This document shows, one piece after another, positions 51,807 through 60,974 of a stretch of 64,000 bases of DNA. The translations under genes were made by a program, and so were the position numbers. Under the pieces are notes generated by a model. The model was not told where the DNA came from. It worked only from the letters and a program-made list of their open reading frames with translations, and ran no database searches. Source of the stretch: Alteraurantiacibacter hainanensis (GTDB taxonomy: Bacteria > Pseudomonadota > Alphaproteobacteria > Sphingomonadales > Sphingomonadaceae); assembly GCF_036321025.1 (NCBI RefSeq), contig NZ_JAZAPB010000001.1, positions 1,178,001-1,242,000 of the forward strand, in the 5' to 3' direction. Numbering within the stretch: the stretch's first letter is position 1; each line of letters opens with the position of its first letter.

Positions 51807-52463
51807 ATGACCAGAGCCGCAGACAGGATGCGCACCAGGCGCCAGCATTTCGCTGCACCGGGCAGTTCGCTCGACAAGATCGTGCGCGTCCTCGCCGTGG
51901 GCCTGCCCGCGCTGGTTGGCGTGGTGGCGGCGATGATGCTGATCACGCCGCTCAGCCCGCGCGGCGAGATCAGCTTCCTGCTGGATCGCAACAAGGTGGC
52001 CATCGCCAACGATCGCCTGCGCGTCGACAACGCCATGTATCGCGGGCAGGACAGCAGCGGTCGGCCCTTCAGCCTGGTGGCTGGCGAGGCCGTGCAGGAA
52101 AGCAATTCGGTGCCGCTGGTCCAGCTCCAGTCGATGACGGCGCGCATGGTCCTTGCCGAAGGGCCGGCTGTGCTCACCGCGCCGCGCGGCATCTACGATA
52201 TCGACGACGAACAGGTGGTCATCCCCGGCATCGTGCAGTTCACCGCTGCCGACGGCTACGAATTCGTCGCGCGCAACGTGACGATCGACCTGCCGACGCG
52301 CACCCTTTTCGGACGGGGCCAGGTCAGCGGGCAGATCCCCGCCGGCACCTTTTCCGCCGATGCAATGCGCGCGGAACTGAGTGAGCGGACCTTTTCCCTC
52401 GTCGGCAATGCCAGGCTGCGGATGGTTCCCGGTCGCCTGCGCCTGCCCGATGAAATGCAATGA
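51807..52463 (+). CDS. lptC: LPS export protein LptC
   Basis: 218 residues. One N-terminal membrane anchor (about 28-49) holds a periplasmic beta-jellyroll domain of the LptC/OstA type (NAMYRGQDSSGRPFSL, SADAMRAEL). It links the inner-membrane LptBFG complex to LptA in lipopolysaccharide transport. The stop overlaps the lptA start. Confidence 0.9.
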   Translation: MTRAADRMRTRRQHFAAPGSSLDKIVRVLAVGLPALVGVVAAMMLITPLSPRGEISFLLDRNKVAIANDRLRVDNAMYRGQDSSGRPFSLVAGEAVQESNSVPLVQLQSMTARMVLAEGPAVLTAPRGIYDIDDEQVVIPGIVQFTAADGYEFVARNVTIDLPTRTLFGRGQVSGQIPAGTFSADAMRAELSERTFSLVGNARLRMVPGRLRLPDEMQ

Positions 52464-53041
52464 CGGAGCCTGACAGCATGACACGTGCCTCTACGCTATC
52501 GCGCCTTTCGCTGGGGCGTCTGGCCACGCGCGGGCTTGCGGGCGGCCTTCTGGCGGGAGCGGTCGCCGCCCTGTCCTTCGGCTCGATTGCCGGGGCGCAG
52601 ACGATTGCCGGGTTCAACTCCAACCAGCCGGTGAACTACGCCGCCGACCGGATCGAACTGCAGGATCGGCAGAACCGCGTCGTGCTGTCCGGCGACGTGG
52701 TGATCGAGCAGGGCGACCTGCGGCTGACGGCAGCGCGCACCACCGTCGCCTACAGCGACGCAGGCAGCCTGCGCATCCAGCGCATCGATGCGACCGGCGG
52801 CGTTACGGTGACGCGCGGCAGCGAGCGGGCCAGCGGCAATGCCGCCGTCTACGACTTCAACCGGCGGGTAATCGTGCTGTCGGGCAACGTCGCGCTGCGC
52901 CGCGGGGGCGATACGCTGGACGGTGGACGGCTGGTGATCGATCTCAATTCGGGGCTGTCCAGCGTGGACGGAGCGGGCGCGCAGGGAGAAGGCAATACGG
53001 GCCGGGTCACCGGCACCTTCGCCGTGCCGGAAGGCGACTGA
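52460..53041 (+). CDS. lptA: LPS transport protein LptA
   Basis: 193 residues with a signal peptide ending in IAGAQ (about residue 47). The OstA-type beta-jellyroll follows (YAADRIELQDRQNRVVLSGDVV, GNAAVYDFNRRVIVLSGNV). It forms the periplasmic bridge for lipopolysaccharide. In many alphaproteobacteria lptB and rpoN come next; here a convergent unrelated gene follows. Confidence 0.92.
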   Translation: MTEPDSMTRASTLSRLSLGRLATRGLAGGLLAGAVAALSFGSIAGAQTIAGFNSNQPVNYAADRIELQDRQNRVVLSGDVVIEQGDLRLTAARTTVAYSDAGSLRIQRIDATGGVTVTRGSERASGNAAVYDFNRRVIVLSGNVALRRGGDTLDGGRLVIDLNSGLSSVDGAGAQGEGNTGRVTGTFAVPEGD

Positions 53042-53049
53042 TCAGTCGC
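53034..53049. other. Palindrome across the lptA and convergent stop codons
   Basis: GCGACTGATCAGTCGC is a 16-bp perfect palindrome holding both convergent stop codons. Both proteins end in Asp, so it partly follows from coding. A bidirectional end signal is possible, but there is no T-run. Confidence 0.3.
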
Positions 53050-53752
53050 TGAGGCAATCGCTGGCGGCGAGCGTGCTGGCAGCTTCAGGATGACCGTCCC
53101 GCTCATAGCGCATGGCCAGCCGCTCCAGCGCGCTGCAGGGTAGCTCGGCGCCCTTTTCCAGCCCCAATGCAATCGTCGCCGCCCAATCGCCCGGCTCCGC
53201 AACGCCAGCGGCCAGGCCAAGGGTGTTGGTCTGCCAGCGCCCAGCGCTCGCCAGCCTGGTGGCCATGGCCTCCCGCCCCTCGGGCACGACGACGATGCCG
53301 GCCAGCAGGCCCAGCGCGGGGTCGGTCAGGTTGCCGGTGGAAAGCAGGGCCACGACGCGCTGCGAGGCGATCTCGTATTCCCCCTGCTCGAAGGCTCCCT
53401 GCCCGCTTGCCAGCTGCGAGATCGGCTCTCTCCAGCCGCGGCGGCTTGCAGCCTCCAGCGCCAGGCGGCCCGTCTCGCCATCGCCCGCCTGGAGAGCGGC
53501 TAGGGCCAGGATCGTGAGCGATTCCGCCGGTATCGGACGCAGCGAGATCTGCGCGCGCGCTTCGTCGACGGCCAGGTCGGGCTGGGCTACCTGCAAGGCG
53601 ATCTTGCTGCGTTCGCGTGCGGCACTGCCGCTGAACGCGTCAGGCACGACCGCTGCAAACGCGGGCGAGAGGCGCGCCTGCTGATCCAGCTGCGCAAGGG
53701 TGACGGGAATCGCGATGACCAGCATCGCGATCGCGGCGGCTATCCTGATCAT
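53042..53752 (-). CDS. Exported protein of unknown function, helical repeat character
   Basis: 236 residues from MIRIAAAIAM. The N-terminal signal or anchor (about 1-22) is followed by Ala/Leu-rich helical pairs that read like TPR units (AESLTILALAALQAGDGETGRLALEAASRRG). No certain domain. Its ATG overlaps the stop of the remnant upstream (ATGA), so it once followed a complete gene in the same operon, probably in surface-polysaccharide synthesis. Confidence 0.7.
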   Translation of the reverse strand: MIRIAAAIAMLVIAIPVTLAQLDQQARLSPAFAAVVPDAFSGSAARERSKIALQVAQPDLAVDEARAQISLRPIPAESLTILALAALQAGDGETGRLALEAASRRGWREPISQLASGQGAFEQGEYEIASQRVVALLSTGNLTDPALGLLAGIVVVPEGREAMATRLASAGRWQTNTLGLAAGVAEPGDWAATIALGLEKGAELPCSALERLAMRYERDGHPEAASTLAASDCLSD

Positions 53753-55034
53753 GCTTCGCGTCTCCGCGCACGTCCTGCCAGGAGGACGATGAGGATTGCC
53801 GCCATGCACAGGATCGTCTGGTTGCGCAGCGGATAGTCGAGCAGCGACGGCTCATGTCGCCTTTCAGGACATTGATGAGCTGCGGCAGTTCGTCGATGCT
53901 CGTCCGGCGAATGAACCGGCCTATCGGAGTGACCCGGTCGTCATCCCTCGACGCAGAACGGTCCCCGTTGGCATCCGTCTCCGACATCGAGCGGAACTTG
54001 TAGATGTCGAAGAACTGGTTCCCGCGACCCATGCGTCGCTGCAGGAAGAAGACCGGGCCGCCATCGTGCAGCTTGATCGCCAGGGCCACAAACAACATGA
54101 GGGGCGACAGCACGATCAGCGCTGCCAGCGAGATCGAAACGTCGAACATGCGCTTCAGCACGCGCGACCGCATCCCGAGGTGGCCCGTCGAAACGAGAAG
54201 CGAGCTTACGTTGGCGGAAGAGTGATGGATGACGCCGAGGGCCCCGATTTCCCTGGTGAATTCGGAGACGATCTCGCCATGCCTGCCCGAACCCTTGAGT
54301 ACTTCCGCCCAACGCACCCGGTCCTCCGTGCTGCAACTCACGATAACCTCGTCCATGTTTGAGAGGAACTTCGACAGGCGATCCAGCGCGGTAGGGTCGT
54401 CGAAGGTGGGCTCGAGCCCGTATTCCTCGGCATCGACGTGATAGGCGTAGGGCAAGGTAAACCGGGGACCGCCATCGTAGATCACCAGCTGGTTCTTCGG
54501 ATTGGGCCCCCAGCGCCGGACGAGCCAGCGCGTAAAGGCAAAGCGGAACCCGATCATCAGCAGAACCGAACCGCCGATGCCCGACGTGAATATCACGCGG
54601 GAGAATTCGGCGTTCCCCTTGGCGAAGAAGGCCAGGAAGTTGAGCAGCGCCGCGGAAATCAGGATCGCGGCCACGATGCGCAGGCTGGCCTTGTTCGGCT
54701 GGGTCAGCGAGGAAAGCGAATAGGAATTGTTGTAGAGCGCGATGGTCAGGAACAGCGGAAGCAGCAGGAAACCGGGCGCCATGCCTCCCCGCAGCACGAC
54801 GGAAATAGGTATTCCGCCGTAATAGGCTATCGTCGCGACGGCAAAGCACGACACCAGGATGACGATGTCGGAAACCAGCATCAGGAGGTAGTATTGCAGC
54901 CGCTTTCGCTCGAGTGATCCGGCAAGGCCATTGCGAGGAGCGGTCGGCAGGCGCGGGGTAGCGACGGCATGATCGTCGGGCGGTGAGAGCAGGTCTTCTG
55001 CCTCAACCCTTTGATCAGCGCCTGATAAATCCAT
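53640..55034 (-). pseudogene. Polyprenyl glycosylphosphotransferase (WcaJ-like), C-terminally broken
   Basis: From ATG 55034 the first 395 or so residues are a normal exopolysaccharide sugar transferase: four N-terminal membrane helices, a middle domain, a fifth helix and the start of the catalytic domain (KRMFDVSISL, GGPVFFLQRRMGRGN, YKFRSM, TSIDELPQLINVLKGDMS). In intact family members this is followed by VGPRP, a GLAQVNG-like segment and about 65 more residues. Here the frame instead runs about 69 residues of Arg/Ser-rich translation through the neighbouring sequence. The catalytic domain is incomplete, so the enzyme is probably inactive. An assembly error cannot be excluded. Confidence 0.8.
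53749..53856 (-). pseudogene. Remnant of an O-antigen ligase-like C-terminus
   Basis: In the frame shifted by one relative to the broken sugar transferase, 35 codons read HEPSLLDYPLRN and then a hydrophobic helix and a basic end (GRARRREA). The HxSLLDYPLR-plus-helix pattern resembles the ends of O-antigen ligase/Wzy-type proteins. The stop overlaps the ATG of the next gene. It appears to be the tail of a gene whose beginning was deleted. Confidence 0.6.
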
Positions 55035-55183
55035 AGCGAACCCTCGACAAGGAGCGTGCAACACGCTCTGCCCTTAGGGGAAACCACGTAACCCAATAAA
55101 GGTCCCGTGACACTAATTTTTGCAAATGCGAAGGAGATTAGTGCCGGGGTGTGTTCCGTAGCCTGGAGGGGCGAAATGCAGCC

Positions 55184-56218
55184 CTAGCGGCGCGCGGCCG
55201 CATAGCGGGCAATTTGCGCCAGTTCCTGTGCCAGGATCAGCTCCGCCATCTGGCTGTTCGCCAGCAACGACCGGTGCAGTTCCGCAAGGCGGGGCACTAG
55301 CCTTTCCAGCTTGCCCCCGCTCCAGCGCTGCAGCTGATCGCCGACCTCGCGGTGTTCGCGAAAGAACACGCCCTGCGACTTCAGGAAGGCCTGCATGTCA
55401 TCTCCTGGCCTCATGTTGGCCGAGAGCCGCGCGAGTTGCGCCGCGCGTCGTTCAAGGGCCAACGCCACGCCCACCGGGTTGAGGGAGACCTCCCGCAATC
55501 GCCGCAGTTCGCTCGGCAGCTTGCGCACCTCGCCGCCCAGCGCCGCGTTGACCAGCGGCATGAAGCCGTCCTCCTCCGTCGAGGCTCCGATGGCATCGAA
55601 ATCGTCGGTGCTCGCCTGCTTGGGGGCCTGCGGAGATGCGTCGAGATAGAGCGCCAGCTTCTCGACCTCGCTCTGCGCAAGCCGCACGTCGAGCCCGGCG
55701 GCATGGGCGATGCGTTCGGCAAGGTTGCCATTGAGGCGCATGCCTGCCGCATCGGCCATGGCGCGCACGTCTGCGGTAACGGAGCGAAGGTCGGGCGGGT
55801 AGAAGACCGCCACCAGCGCATCGCCGCGCTTGATCAGCAGCTTTGCGCTGCGGGACTTGTCGGTGGCCGAGGTCGCGACGATGAAGATGGGCCAGGCAGC
55901 GTCGGCCTCGCCACGGTCGGCCAGTTCGCAGTAGGTGTTGATCGCATCGTGCGCTTCCTCGCCCGACGCCCGGACAAGGATGTGACGGGTGTCGCCGAAC
56001 AGCGAGGTGGACCGCGCCTCGTCCACCAGGCGCACCGGGTCCGATCGCAAATCGCTGCCGGACAGTTCCACCCGTTCGCCCGGCTCGTCGAGGTTCTCGA
56101 TCAGCTTGCGAGCGGCAGCGGACGCGCCGGCTTCGTCGGCCCCGCAGAAGAAGAATATGCGCAGCTTGCCTGCCGCCTTCTGCGCAGCCTGGGCGTAGTC
56201 GCGCTGGGTCGCCTTCAC
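55184..56218 (-). CDS. holA: DNA polymerase III subunit delta
   Basis: 344 residues from a GTG start, 10 bp after lptE. N-terminal region IFFFCGADE, middle SLFGDTRHILVRAS, and a C-terminal collar domain (LNPVGVALALERRAAQLARL) match HolA. It is the clamp-loader subunit that opens the beta clamp. Synteny with lptE and leuS supports the call. Confidence 0.93.
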   Translation of the reverse strand: MKATQRDYAQAAQKAAGKLRIFFFCGADEAGASAAARKLIENLDEPGERVELSGSDLRSDPVRLVDEARSTSLFGDTRHILVRASGEEAHDAINTYCELADRGEADAAWPIFIVATSATDKSRSAKLLIKRGDALVAVFYPPDLRSVTADVRAMADAAGMRLNGNLAERIAHAAGLDVRLAQSEVEKLALYLDASPQAPKQASTDDFDAIGASTEEDGFMPLVNAALGGEVRKLPSELRRLREVSLNPVGVALALERRAAQLARLSANMRPGDDMQAFLKSQGVFFREHREVGDQLQRWSGGKLERLVPRLAELHRSLLANSQMAELILAQELAQIARYAAARR

Positions 56219-56228
56219 CCGCCCGCGC

Positions 56229-56735
56229 TCACTGCCGTTCGCGCAGGGCTCGCGTCAGCCGCACCACGATCTGGTCGGCCACTTCCTGCGCCAGGTTTTC
56301 CAGGGCCGTCTGCTCGGCGGCGATCGTCGCGAATTCGGAACTGACTACGTCGATACCCGCGTCGGACCCTGCCGTCGCATCGACCAGGATGGTATCGGTG
56401 GCGAGGTCCACCAGCTGGTAGCGCGCCCGCAGGATACGGCGCTGACGACCGATGGTGTCGTCCGTCAGCAGGCCGAGGCCTTCGAGGTCGTCGTCCAGCA
56501 CGATGTCGAGCCGGTATTGCGAGGCACTGTCGCCGGAGCCGCGCCCCAGCCTGTCGGTCAGGGCATTGCGGACGAGCCAGCCTTCGCGGCCCGGAATGGC
56601 GGGCACCTCGATCGCGGCGAGTTCGCGCGCCACATAACCGCTTCCGCCGCCTGCATAGATCGGCTGCAGCCCGCACGAGGAGAGGGGCAGGGAAAGGGCG
56701 GCAAGTGCCAGGGCAAGGGCGGCGCGGCGCATCAT
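56229..56735 (-). CDS. lptE: LPS-assembly lipoprotein LptE
   Basis: 168 residues. Lipobox LSSC near residue 21, followed by GLQPIYAGGG, the conserved LptE opening, and a region with EQTALENLAQEVADQIVVRL. It plugs the LptD barrel in the outer membrane. ATG overlaps the leuS stop (ATGA); a second ATG is one codon on. Confidence 0.92.
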   Translation of the reverse strand: MMRRAALALALAALSLPLSSCGLQPIYAGGGSGYVARELAAIEVPAIPGREGWLVRNALTDRLGRGSGDSASQYRLDIVLDDDLEGLGLLTDDTIGRQRRILRARYQLVDLATDTILVDATAGSDAGIDVVSSEFATIAAEQTALENLAQEVADQIVVRLTRALRERQ

Positions 56736-59251
56736 GTGACGATATTCACCAGCCTTCCGGGCACCACGATCACCTTGCGAATTTCCGCACCATCGATCGA
56801 ACGCTGGACCTTCTCGCTGGCGAGCGCAAGCGCCTCGAGGTCTTCGCGCGATGCATCGGCGGGCGCGGTCAGCGTGTCGCGCAGCTTGCCCTTGTGCTGG
56901 ACGGCGATCGTGACTTCATCGTCGACCAGCAGGCTCTCGTCCACCTCGGGCCAGCTCGCTTCGGCCACCAGTCCCTTGCCTCCCATCGCGGCCCAGCCTT
57001 CCTCGGCGAGGTGCGGCATCATCGGGCTGGCCATCAGCAGCAGCGAGCGGATCGCGTGGTTGCGGTCAGCGGAAGGGGCCGCTTTCTCGGCCGCGCTGGC
57101 GAGTTCGTAGATCCGCGCCACCGCCTTGTTGAAGGCCAGGGCCTCGATGTCCTCGGCGACGGCGGCAATGGTCTGGTGGGTCTTGCGGGCAAGGTCCTTG
57201 TCCTCGCCCGATGTGCCGTCCTCGTACTTGCCGAACAGCCGCCACAGGCGCTGGACGAAACGGCCGCAGCCCTCGATGCCGGCTTCGGACCAAGGCAGGT
57301 CGCGCTCCGGCGGGGAATCGGACAGCATGAACCAGCGCACCGCGTCGGCGCCGTAGTCGCGGATGATGTCCTCGGGGTCGACGACGTTCTTCTTCGACTT
57401 GGACATCTTGATAACCTTGCCGATCTGCACCGGCTGACCGTCGTCCTTGAGCACCGCGCCTTCGCTGGATCGGTCGATCTCGGCGGGAGTGTAGTACACC
57501 TCGCGCGGGCCTTCCTTGCGGCTGTAGGTCTCGTGCGTGACCATGCCCTGCGTGAACAGCGAGGCGAACGGCTCCGTCACGTCCAGCTTGCCGCAGTGCG
57601 CCAGCGCGCGGGTCCAGAAACGGGCGTAGAGCAGGTGCAGGATCGCGTGCTCGATGCCGCCGATGTACTGGTCCACCGGCATCCACTGGGCGACTTCCGC
57701 CGCGTCGAACGGCTTGTCCTTCGGCTGGCTGGCGAACCGCAGGAAATACCAGCTGGAATTGACGAAGGTGTCGAGCGTGTCGGTCTCGCGCTGGGCGTCG
57801 CCCCCGCACCTGGGACAGGTGGTGTCCTTCCAGGTGGGATGGCGCAGCAGCGGATTGCCGGGGGTGTCGAAAGACACGTCCTCGGGCAGCTTCACCGGCA
57901 ACCGGTCCTTGGGCACGGGAACCACGCCGCAGGTATCGCAGTGGATGAAGGGAATGGGCGTGCCCCAGTAACGCTGGCGCGAAACGCCCCAGTCGCGCAG
58001 GCGCCACACCGTGGTGCCCTTGCCCCATCCGCCCGCTTCGGCGCGGGAAATGACCTCCGCCTTGGCATCCTCCACGCTCATGCCGTCGAGGAAATCAGAA
58101 TTGACGAGGACGCCCTCGCCCGCCTCCGCCTCGCCGTCGAACGGCCTGGCCGCTTCGTCCACGCTGGGAGCGACCGCGCGCGGGATCGGCAGGTCGTACT
58201 TGGTGGCGAATTCGAAATCGCGCTGGTCGTGGCCCGGCACGGCCATGATCGCGCCGGTGCCGTAGTCCATCAGCACGAAGTTGGCGATGTAGAGCGGCAG
58301 CCGGGCACCGGTGAAGGGATGGCGCGCGGTGATGCCGGTATCGAAGCCCAGCTTCTCCGCCGTTTCCAGTTCTGCGGCCGTGGTGCCGCCCTTCTTGCAC
58401 AGCTCGATGAAGCTGCGCGCCTCGCCGCTGTCGGCGGCGACCGACTGGGCCACGGGGTGATCGGCGGCGACCGCCACGAAGCTGGCACCGAAGATCGTGT
58501 CGGGCCTCGTGGTGTAGACGGGCAAGCGCTCGCCATTGGAGAGATCGAACGCGAATTCCAGGCCCTGGCTCTTGCCGATCCAGTTGGCCTGCATCAGCCG
58601 CACCTTTTCCGGCCAGTCCTCCAGCGTATCGAGGCCTTCCAGCAGGTCTTCGGCGAACTGCGTGATCTTCAGGAACCACTGGTTCAGCTTGCGCTTCTCG
58701 ACCTCGGCGCCGCTGCGCCAGCCCTTGCCGTCGATCACCTGTTCGTTCGCCAGCACGGTCATGTCGACCGGGTCCCAGTTGACCTCGCTTTCCTTGCGAT
58801 AGACCAGGCCCGCCTCGAACAGGTCGATGAACTGCGCCTGCTCGTGGCCGTAGTATTCGGGATCGCAGGTGGCGAATTCGCGGCTCCAGTCGAGCGCGAA
58901 GCCCAGCTGCTTGAGCTGTCCCTTCATCGTCTCGATGTTCTTGTAGGTCCAGCCGCCCGGATGCACGCCCTTTTCCATCGCCGCATTCTCGGCCGGCATG
59001 CCGAAGGCGTCCCAGCCCATGGGATGCAGCACCTCGCGCCCGCGCATCGCGTGATAGCGCGCCAGCACGTCGCCCATGGTGTAATTGCGCACGTGGCCGA
59101 TATGGATGCGCCCGCTGGGATAGGGGAACATCTCCAGCACGTAGGTCTTGGGCTTTTCGCTGGCGCTGTCGGCCTCGAAGCACCGGGCCTCGTCCCACGC
59201 GCGTTGCCAGCGCCCGTCGGCGACAGACGGATCGAATCGTTCTGCGGTCAT
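56732..59251 (-). CDS. leuS: Leucine-tRNA ligase
   Basis: 839 residues. HIGH is at 50-53 in PYPSGRIHIGHVRN and KMSKS at 615-619. The editing (CP1) domain and a zinc-finger-like CDTCG...CPRCG segment lie between. It charges tRNA-Leu. Followed by lptE and holA and preceded by the DUF3576 gene, 19 bp away. Confidence 0.98.
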   Translation of the reverse strand: MTAERFDPSVADGRWQRAWDEARCFEADSASEKPKTYVLEMFPYPSGRIHIGHVRNYTMGDVLARYHAMRGREVLHPMGWDAFGMPAENAAMEKGVHPGGWTYKNIETMKGQLKQLGFALDWSREFATCDPEYYGHEQAQFIDLFEAGLVYRKESEVNWDPVDMTVLANEQVIDGKGWRSGAEVEKRKLNQWFLKITQFAEDLLEGLDTLEDWPEKVRLMQANWIGKSQGLEFAFDLSNGERLPVYTTRPDTIFGASFVAVAADHPVAQSVAADSGEARSFIELCKKGGTTAAELETAEKLGFDTGITARHPFTGARLPLYIANFVLMDYGTGAIMAVPGHDQRDFEFATKYDLPIPRAVAPSVDEAARPFDGEAEAGEGVLVNSDFLDGMSVEDAKAEVISRAEAGGWGKGTTVWRLRDWGVSRQRYWGTPIPFIHCDTCGVVPVPKDRLPVKLPEDVSFDTPGNPLLRHPTWKDTTCPRCGGDAQRETDTLDTFVNSSWYFLRFASQPKDKPFDAAEVAQWMPVDQYIGGIEHAILHLLYARFWTRALAHCGKLDVTEPFASLFTQGMVTHETYSRKEGPREVYYTPAEIDRSSEGAVLKDDGQPVQIGKVIKMSKSKKNVVDPEDIIRDYGADAVRWFMLSDSPPERDLPWSEAGIEGCGRFVQRLWRLFGKYEDGTSGEDKDLARKTHQTIAAVAEDIEALAFNKAVARIYELASAAEKAAPSADRNHAIRSLLLMASPMMPHLAEEGWAAMGGKGLVAEASWPEVDESLLVDDEVTIAVQHKGKLRDTLTAPADASREDLEALALASEKVQRSIDGAEIRKVIVVPGRLVNIVT

Positions 59252-59270
59252 GTGGTGCCCCTAGGGGAAG

Positions 59271-59735
59271 TTAGCTGACGGCGGAACGCCTGAGATCGCG
59301 CGCCTTGGTGAGGATGATATCCTCCAGCCGCTGAACCGTGGCCGCCTGCACCGGCGCTTCCACCCAGGTGCCGCCCTGCAGCACCTGACGGCTGGCGGCG
59401 ACGCGCAGGGCATCGGCGCGCAGGTCCTGGTCGAGTATCGCGACCGAGACCTTTACCCGCTCGTTGGGGTTTGCGGGATCGGCATACCAGTCGGTCACCA
59501 GCACGCCGCCGGCGCTGTCCGCCTGGGTGAGCGGCATGAACGACAGCGTCTCCAGGCTGGCGCGCCAGAGATAGGAATTCACCCCGATCAAGGTGACGCG
59601 GGCTGCCGCGAGATCGGTGCGCAGCCGCTCGTCGTTGCCGCCCCCGCAGGCGGATAGCGCGAACGCGGCGGTGCCGAGCATGGCGGCGCCGGCGATCCGG
59701 CGGGTCAGGGTGCGAACGGTGGAAGTTGCCATCAT
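59271..59735 (-). CDS. DUF3576 lipoprotein
   Basis: 154 residues from the first of two adjacent ATGs; the second gives better spacing to AGGA. Signal peptide with lipobox LSAC (Cys about 29), then NSYLWRASLETLSFMPLTQADSAGG and VSVAILDQDLRADALRV, the DUF3576 core. An outer-membrane or periplasmic lipoprotein of unknown role, conserved next to leuS in alphaproteobacteria. Confidence 0.9.
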   Translation of the reverse strand: MMATSTVRTLTRRIAGAAMLGTAAFALSACGGGNDERLRTDLAAARVTLIGVNSYLWRASLETLSFMPLTQADSAGGVLVTDWYADPANPNERVKVSVAILDQDLRADALRVAASRQVLQGGTWVEAPVQAATVQRLEDIILTKARDLRRSAVS

Positions 59736-60077
59736 GGGTCCTGTAAACACGAATGTCGCTGCAGACCGGCGCGATGCCGGCATCGTTAACGGGCCTCTAT
59801 AACGGGGATGCGGCCCGCGGCAAGGCGAAGCGGCAAAAGCACCCATATGCCGTGAATGTCCGCTTAATACGGCGAGTCGCAAGCCTCGGAATCGGGAAAG
59901 CCGGCGGGGCACCCTGTGGACAAGCTGCAACAGTGTGCGAAAAGTCTTTCGGTTGCAAAGCGATGTCTGGAATTTAACATCAGCGGGGCGTAGCTATTGA
60001 AGGTGTCGACGCGACTCGGCGAATCGAGGAACCGCCGCGTTCATCGAGAGTCCATTGACTGGGGATAGAGAGGCATC
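59736..60077. other. Divergent intergenic region, 342 bp
   Basis: No coding frame of note. It holds the promoters of the DUF3576-leuS group and of the outer-membrane-like gene. A 14-bp perfect palindrome, CGATGCCGGCATCG, is at 59772-59785. A single TGTGGACAA at 59915-59923 resembles a DnaA box with one mismatch, but it is alone. Confidence 0.6.
59772..59785. promoter_or_regulatory. 14-bp palindrome upstream of the DUF3576 gene
   Basis: CGATGCCGGCATCG is exactly self-complementary and lies about 37 bp upstream of the DUF3576 start. It could be a dimeric repressor site or part of the 5' leader. No family consensus was recognised. Confidence 0.35.
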
Positions 60078-60860
60078 ATGGTTTTGTTGCGCAAACGAAC
60101 AGCAGGAAAGGCAACGCTAGCTGCGTCTGCCGCGCTGCTTGCCGTCGCGCTTCCCAGTGCCGGCTTCGCCTTCGGTTCCCTGACCGAGGATAGCGTAGAA
60201 GAAGGCGTGCCCGAGGCCTTCGTGGCCTTCACCCCTGCCGATGCCGATCCGCGCCTGGCCCAGTTTCTTGCCTCGCGCAGCGGCGAAGCGCGGATGATGC
60301 GCTTCACGCCCGCCGGCGCTGCCGAATCGCCCGTATCGCGTTCGGTCACCGTCGCAGTGCGGGTGGATCAGCAGACGGCCGATGCGCTTGCCAACAGTTC
60401 CATCGCCTCGCAGCGCATGGCAGACGCCGGGCCGGCTGGCCTGCGCGTCACGCCCACGCGCTACAACCTCGGTCTCGCTCGCGGCTATTCCAGCTTCGCC
60501 CAGGCCCAGACCCAGGCACCGGCGCGAACCATTTCCGCACCCGCCCTGTCCGACAAGCTGTCGCAGGCGCGGATTCCCGACCTGGCCGAATTTGCTCCGC
60601 GCCGCGCCACGCGCGAGGAGCCGAGCCGCTTTGCCGCCCGGATCGAGCTCGACGGGGATGGCGAATCGAACGAAGTCGCCGTCTCGGGTGAAAAGCTTGC
60701 CGACCAGATGCTCGACGTTGCGGGCAGCTATCGCCTCACCCGCAATCTCGATATCACCGCCGGCGTGCGGTACGAGCAGGACCGCGACCTCATCCCGGTT
60801 CCCAATCTCGACCAGCAGGACAGCCAGGCCGTCTACGTCGGCACGCAATTCCGCTTCTGA
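60078..60860 (+). CDS. Exported protein with an outer-membrane-type C-terminus
   Basis: 260 residues with a signal peptide (about 1-31). The C-terminal part reads as beta-strands (SYRLTRNLDITAGVRYEQDRD, AVYVGTQFRF) and ends in Phe, as outer-membrane barrels do. The barrel, if any, would be too short for a full porin by itself, so oligomerisation or a periplasmic role is possible. No family recognised. An intrinsic terminator follows. Confidence 0.72.
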   Translation: MVLLRKRTAGKATLAASAALLAVALPSAGFAFGSLTEDSVEEGVPEAFVAFTPADADPRLAQFLASRSGEARMMRFTPAGAAESPVSRSVTVAVRVDQQTADALANSSIASQRMADAGPAGLRVTPTRYNLGLARGYSSFAQAQTQAPARTISAPALSDKLSQARIPDLAEFAPRRATREEPSRFAARIELDGDGESNEVAVSGEKLADQMLDVAGSYRLTRNLDITAGVRYEQDRDLIPVPNLDQQDSQAVYVGTQFRF

Positions 60861-60888
60861 CGGCTCAAGCAATCCTAGTTCTTCAGGA

Positions 60889-60913
60889 CCCCGCCTCGGC
60901 GGGGTTTTGTTTT
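60889..60913 (+). terminator. Intrinsic terminator
   Basis: CCCCGC-CTCG-GCGGGG forms a 6-bp GC stem with a 4-base loop, followed by TTTTGTTTT. It ends the outer-membrane-like gene before phaB. Confidence 0.92.
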
Positions 60914-60974
60914 GCGTGCCCGGCGAGGCATGGCTAACAACAGGGCAAACACGAAACGGAGAGGATAGGCAGAC

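Noticed and set aside
59915..59923. TGTGGACAA, one mismatch from a DnaA box
   Set aside because: A single copy without an AT-rich unwinding region or origin-associated genes.
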